Source: CAISCU01 sp943361925
GTDB lineage: Bacteria; Bacteroidota; Bacteroidia; UKL13-3
Direction: 5' to 3'
Length of the DNA: 64,000 nucleotides
Assembly (NCBI GenBank): GCA_943361925.1
Contig: CALRIT020000010.1
Location: 62,001 to 126,000 of the forward strand
Both the position numbers and the translations under genes were made by a program. Under the pieces are notes generated by a model. That model saw nothing but the letters and a program-made list of their open reading frames with translations. It ran no database searches and was not told the origin of the DNA. Of this stretch, positions 61,593 through 64,000 are shown in pieces; the stretch's first letter is position 1; each line of letters opens with the position of its first letter.

Positions 61593-64000
61593 TTAAAACT
61601 GTTGTCCTAACAAAAAGTGGAAGTTACCTCCATTAATTCTATCCGGAAACGGATGATATGGTGCCGTATCAATTCCCCATCCATAATCCAATCCAATCAT
61701 ACCAAACATTGGAAGAAATATTCTAACACCTGCTCCATAAGAACGATTCACATCAAACGGATTAAAATTCCTTCCGTTCATCCAGGCACCACCTGCTTCA
61801 GCAAATATTAATGGAAATACTGTTGCTTGAGGATTCAATGATACCGGATACCTTAATTCCATTGTGTATCTGTTGTAAATTGTTGCTCCTGTTTGAGTAT
61901 AAGTACCTGTTGTTTCACTTACTGTATAAGGAGTTAATGAGTTATCCTGATAACCTCTTAATGCGATAAGCTCTCTTCCATCTAAGTTAAAACCTGTCAA
62001 TCCGGAACCACCAACCCAAAATCTTTCAAATGGTGTTACTCCTTTAGCAGAATTGTATGAGCCAATAAACCCAAAATTTGCTCGGGTCATTAAAACTAAA
62101 TTTCCAACTATTCTATTGAACCAAGTTGCATCAAATTTCCATTTGTAAAACTCAAGCCATTTGGTTTTATCCAATGCATCCAATTTAGAATAATCTCTTC
62201 CATCAAGCAAAGAATATGGTGGAGTAAATTGCAATGACAAAGAGATATTAGAACCTTGTCTAGGATAAATTGGCTGGTCAGTAGAATTTCTTCCTAAAAC
62301 TACTTTAAAACTGAAGTTATTAGAACCACCAACCGGAATTGATGAGTAAAACACATTTCCTGCTGCATCAGTTTCATTGTTATAAAACTGATAAGACAAT
62401 GCATATTGAATGGTAAAAAAGTCATCAGGCCAACGTAATCTTTTACCAATACCGGCACTTGCTCCAGTAGTGTACAATCCAGAACGATATTGCCCAGTTC
62501 TACCATTTGTTTGAATAGAATGATATACCGATAATGTTAATGCGTTTGGTTTTTTACCTCCTAACCAAGGCTCTGTAAATGATGCAGAATAAGATTGGAA
62601 GAAACTACCATTTGTTTGTGCTCTTAATGACATTCTTTGTCCGTCTCCACTAGGAATTGGATTCCAATACTTGGCTTTTGCAACTTTTCTGGCTGAAAAA
62701 TTATTCAATGATAAACCTAAAGTACCAACCACAAACCCAGCTCCCCAACCACCTGATAACTCTATTTGGTCATTGGCTCTTTCTTCTACTTTAAATTCAA
62801 TATCAACTGTACCTGTAACTGGATTTGGAACCGGATTTACGTTTAAAGCTTCAGGATTAAAATAACCTATTTGAGACAATTCACGCAATGAACGAGTAAT
62901 ATCTGTTTTACTAAATAACTGGCCCGGTTTAGTTCTTAACTCTCTCAAAACCACATGGTCACTGGTTTTAGAATTTCCTTTAACAGTTACTTTATTGATT
63001 CTAGCTTGTTGTCCTTCTGAAATTCTAATTTCCAAATCAATTGAATCATTTTCAACTAAAACTTCAATTGGTTCAGCTCTGAAAAACAAATAACCATCAT
63101 CCATGTAAATTGTGGTAATGTCATTTCCATCCTGACTTCCATTCATTCTTTGGTCTAAAATTGATTGGTCGTAAACATCACCCCTTTTTATTCTAAGTAC
63201 TTTATTTAAATCAGTAGTTGAATATTTGGTATTTCCGATAAAATCAATCTTTCTAAAAAAGTACTTTTCGCCTTCAAAAAGGTTGATTTTGATAGCAAAG
63301 TTTTTGTTCTCATCACGCCAAATAGAATCAGATACAATTTGAGCATCTCTGTATCCAAGCGATAAATATTTATCTAGAATTTTCTGTTTATCATCCTGAT
63401 AAGTATCCTCCATGTACTTTGATTTCACAAACCATCTTTTCACTTTGGTATCCTTCATCAATTTCCTTAACTTCTTCTCAGCTAATGCTTTATTTCCGGT
63501 AAATTCAATTTTTCCAATTTTTACCTTTTCTCCCCTACTTACAGTAATTTTTAGTTTAGCTGTATTTTTCTTCACATCATCAGGTATTTGTTGAAAATCG
63601 ATTCTGGCGTCTACATAGCCTTTCTCAGTAAAGAATTTTACAATTTCTCTATGAGTGGCATTTAACATGTTTTCAGTAATAATCTGTCCGGAACGAATAG
63701 ACATAGCTTCTCTTAAATCTTCCGCTTTGGCTTTCTTCAAACCCTTAATGGTAAAATTCGAAAGTCTTGGTTTTTCTTTTACAACAAACTGCAACCAGAT
63801 ATTATCTTCATCAACTTTGGTTACTCTAAGGCTTACATCATCAAACAACTTTTGTTTCCAAAGTTTAGTGATGGCAGCAGAAATGTCCTCTGAAGGAATT
63901 CTAATTTTTTGATTTACCTGCAATCCGGAAATAATAATCAGGGCTGGTTTATCATAATAATCGGTTCCGATTAGGTCGATACCAGCCAAAACATACTGTT
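61593..64000 (-). CDS. bamA: Outer-membrane protein assembly factor BamA (5' end outside window)
   Basis: The frame is open to the right edge, so the start and signal peptide lie beyond base 64000; the TTG at 63989 is not a likely start. About five POTRA domains are visible (GRGEKVKIGKIEFTGNKALA-like units, for example FTIKGLKKAKAEDLREAMSI and EKYFFRKIDFIGNTKYSTTD). A 16-strand barrel with GWGAGFVVGTLGLSLNNFSA follows and ends HFLLGQQF. BamA inserts beta-barrel proteins into the outer membrane. It is followed in the same operon by two OmpH/Skp genes, the usual Bacteroidota order. Confidence 0.95.
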   Translation of the reverse strand, partial: QYVLAGIDLIGTDYYDKPALIIISGLQVNQKIRIPSEDISAAITKLWKQKLFDDVSLRVTKVDEDNIWLQFVVKEKPRLSNFTIKGLKKAKAEDLREAMSIRSGQIITENMLNATHREIVKFFTEKGYVDARIDFQQIPDDVKKNTAKLKITVSRGEKVKIGKIEFTGNKALAEKKLRKLMKDTKVKRWFVKSKYMEDTYQDDKQKILDKYLSLGYRDAQIVSDSIWRDENKNFAIKINLFEGEKYFFRKIDFIGNTKYSTTDLNKVLRIKRGDVYDQSILDQRMNGSQDGNDITTIYMDDGYLFFRAEPIEVLVENDSIDLEIRISEGQQARINKVTVKGNSKTSDHVVLRELRTKPGQLFSKTDITRSLRELSQIGYFNPEALNVNPVPNPVTGTVDIEFKVEERANDQIELSGGWGAGFVVGTLGLSLNNFSARKVAKAKYWNPIPSGDGQRMSLRAQTNGSFFQSYSASFTEPWLGGKKPNALTLSVYHSIQTNGRTGQYRSGLYTTGASAGIGKRLRWPDDFFTIQYALSYQFYNNETDAAGNVFYSSIPVGGSNNFSFKVVLGRNSTDQPIYPRQGSNISLSLQFTPPYSLLDGRDYSKLDALDKTKWLEFYKWKFDATWFNRIVGNLVLMTRANFGFIGSYNSAKGVTPFERFWVGGSGLTGFNLDGRELIALRGYQDNSLTPYTVSETTGTYTQTGATIYNRYTMELRYPVSLNPQATVFPLIFAEAGGAWMNGRNFNPFDVNRSYGAGVRIFLPMFGMIGLDYGWGIDTAPYHPFPDRINGGNFHFLLGQQF

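Noticed and set aside
1..64000. tRNA, rRNA or CRISPR array.
   Set aside because: I scanned the gene gaps by eye for GGTTCGA-type T-loops, cloverleaf spacing and regularly spaced repeats and saw none. A covariance search (tRNAscan-SE or Infernal) would be decisive.

Overview
The window is a contiguous, clearly A+T-rich chromosomal segment of a Bacteroidota bacterium. I place it only at phylum level. Supporting signs are two proteins with type IX secretion (Por-type) C-terminal tails, a TonB-dependent receptor with an N-terminal carboxypeptidase-regulatory-like domain, an oversized SecA with a zinc-binding tail, a CusA/CzcA pump fused to an outer-membrane factor, DUF4293 and BBP2-type proteins, few Shine-Dalgarno sequences, and several TAnnTTTG-like -7 promoter boxes. 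Most genes are ordinary housekeeping or envelope genes. I see no prophage, transposase, CRISPR array, rRNA or tRNA.

Layout. 1-3.2 kb: 3' part of an rRNA m5U methyltransferase gene, a small unknown protein, a family 2 glycosyltransferase, then GNAT and aroQ on the minus strand. 3.4-7.8 kb: a small T9SS-secreted protein, a cysteine-bearing membrane protein, and a minus-strand pair of a Trp/Gly/Tyr-rich lipoprotein and a FadL-like barrel. 7.9-15.2 kb: proS, a RES/Xre toxin-antitoxin pair, a very large TPR-DUF3857-transglutaminase protein, and a conserved unknown. 15.6-21 kb: a tight secA-deoC-SPOR-FAH operon ending in a hairpin terminator. 21-24 kb: DinB, an HExxH membrane protein, a methyltransferase and an FAD oxidoreductase. 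24-24.5 kb: a gene-free stretch holding a REP/MITE-like palindromic element. 24.5-28.6 kb: SDR, flavin reductase, porin, msrA, a GreA/B-like factor and DUF4293. 28.6-29.9 kb: a RhuM gene flanked by 35-36 bp imperfect direct repeats that copy half of a terminator hairpin, which looks like an insertion scar. 29.9-37.3 kb: a membrane-anchored unknown, an LRR protein, and a three-gene heavy-metal RND efflux operon. 37.4-46.2 kb: a SUMF1-like protein, pterin dehydratase, a T9SS esterase-like protein without its serine nucleophile, a TonB-dependent receptor, TatD, a QxxRW glycosyltransferase and a polysaccharide deacetylase. 46.2-52.5 kb: a TolC and MacA-like adaptor operon running into three glycosyltransferase/membrane genes. 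52.5-56.4 kb: frr, an elongated GT51 transglycosylase and a GT-C protein on the minus strand. 56.5-60.3 kb: gltX, a lipoprotein, a free-standing B12-binding domain and an enoyl-CoA hydratase. 60.4-64 kb: bamA (5' end outside the window) followed by two OmpH/Skp chaperone genes.

How the genes work together. Envelope biogenesis dominates: SecA exports, BamA and two Skp-like chaperones insert barrels, a TonB receptor and porins import, two tripartite pump sets export, and glycosyltransferases, a deacetylase and a transglycosylase build surface polymers. The points most worth a second look are the RhuM insertion scar, the RND-OMF fusion with an internal signal-like segment, two enzymes that lack their canonical catalytic residue (esterase-like and SDR), and the palindromic element near 24.2 kb. 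I did not find an obviously new multi-gene defence system.
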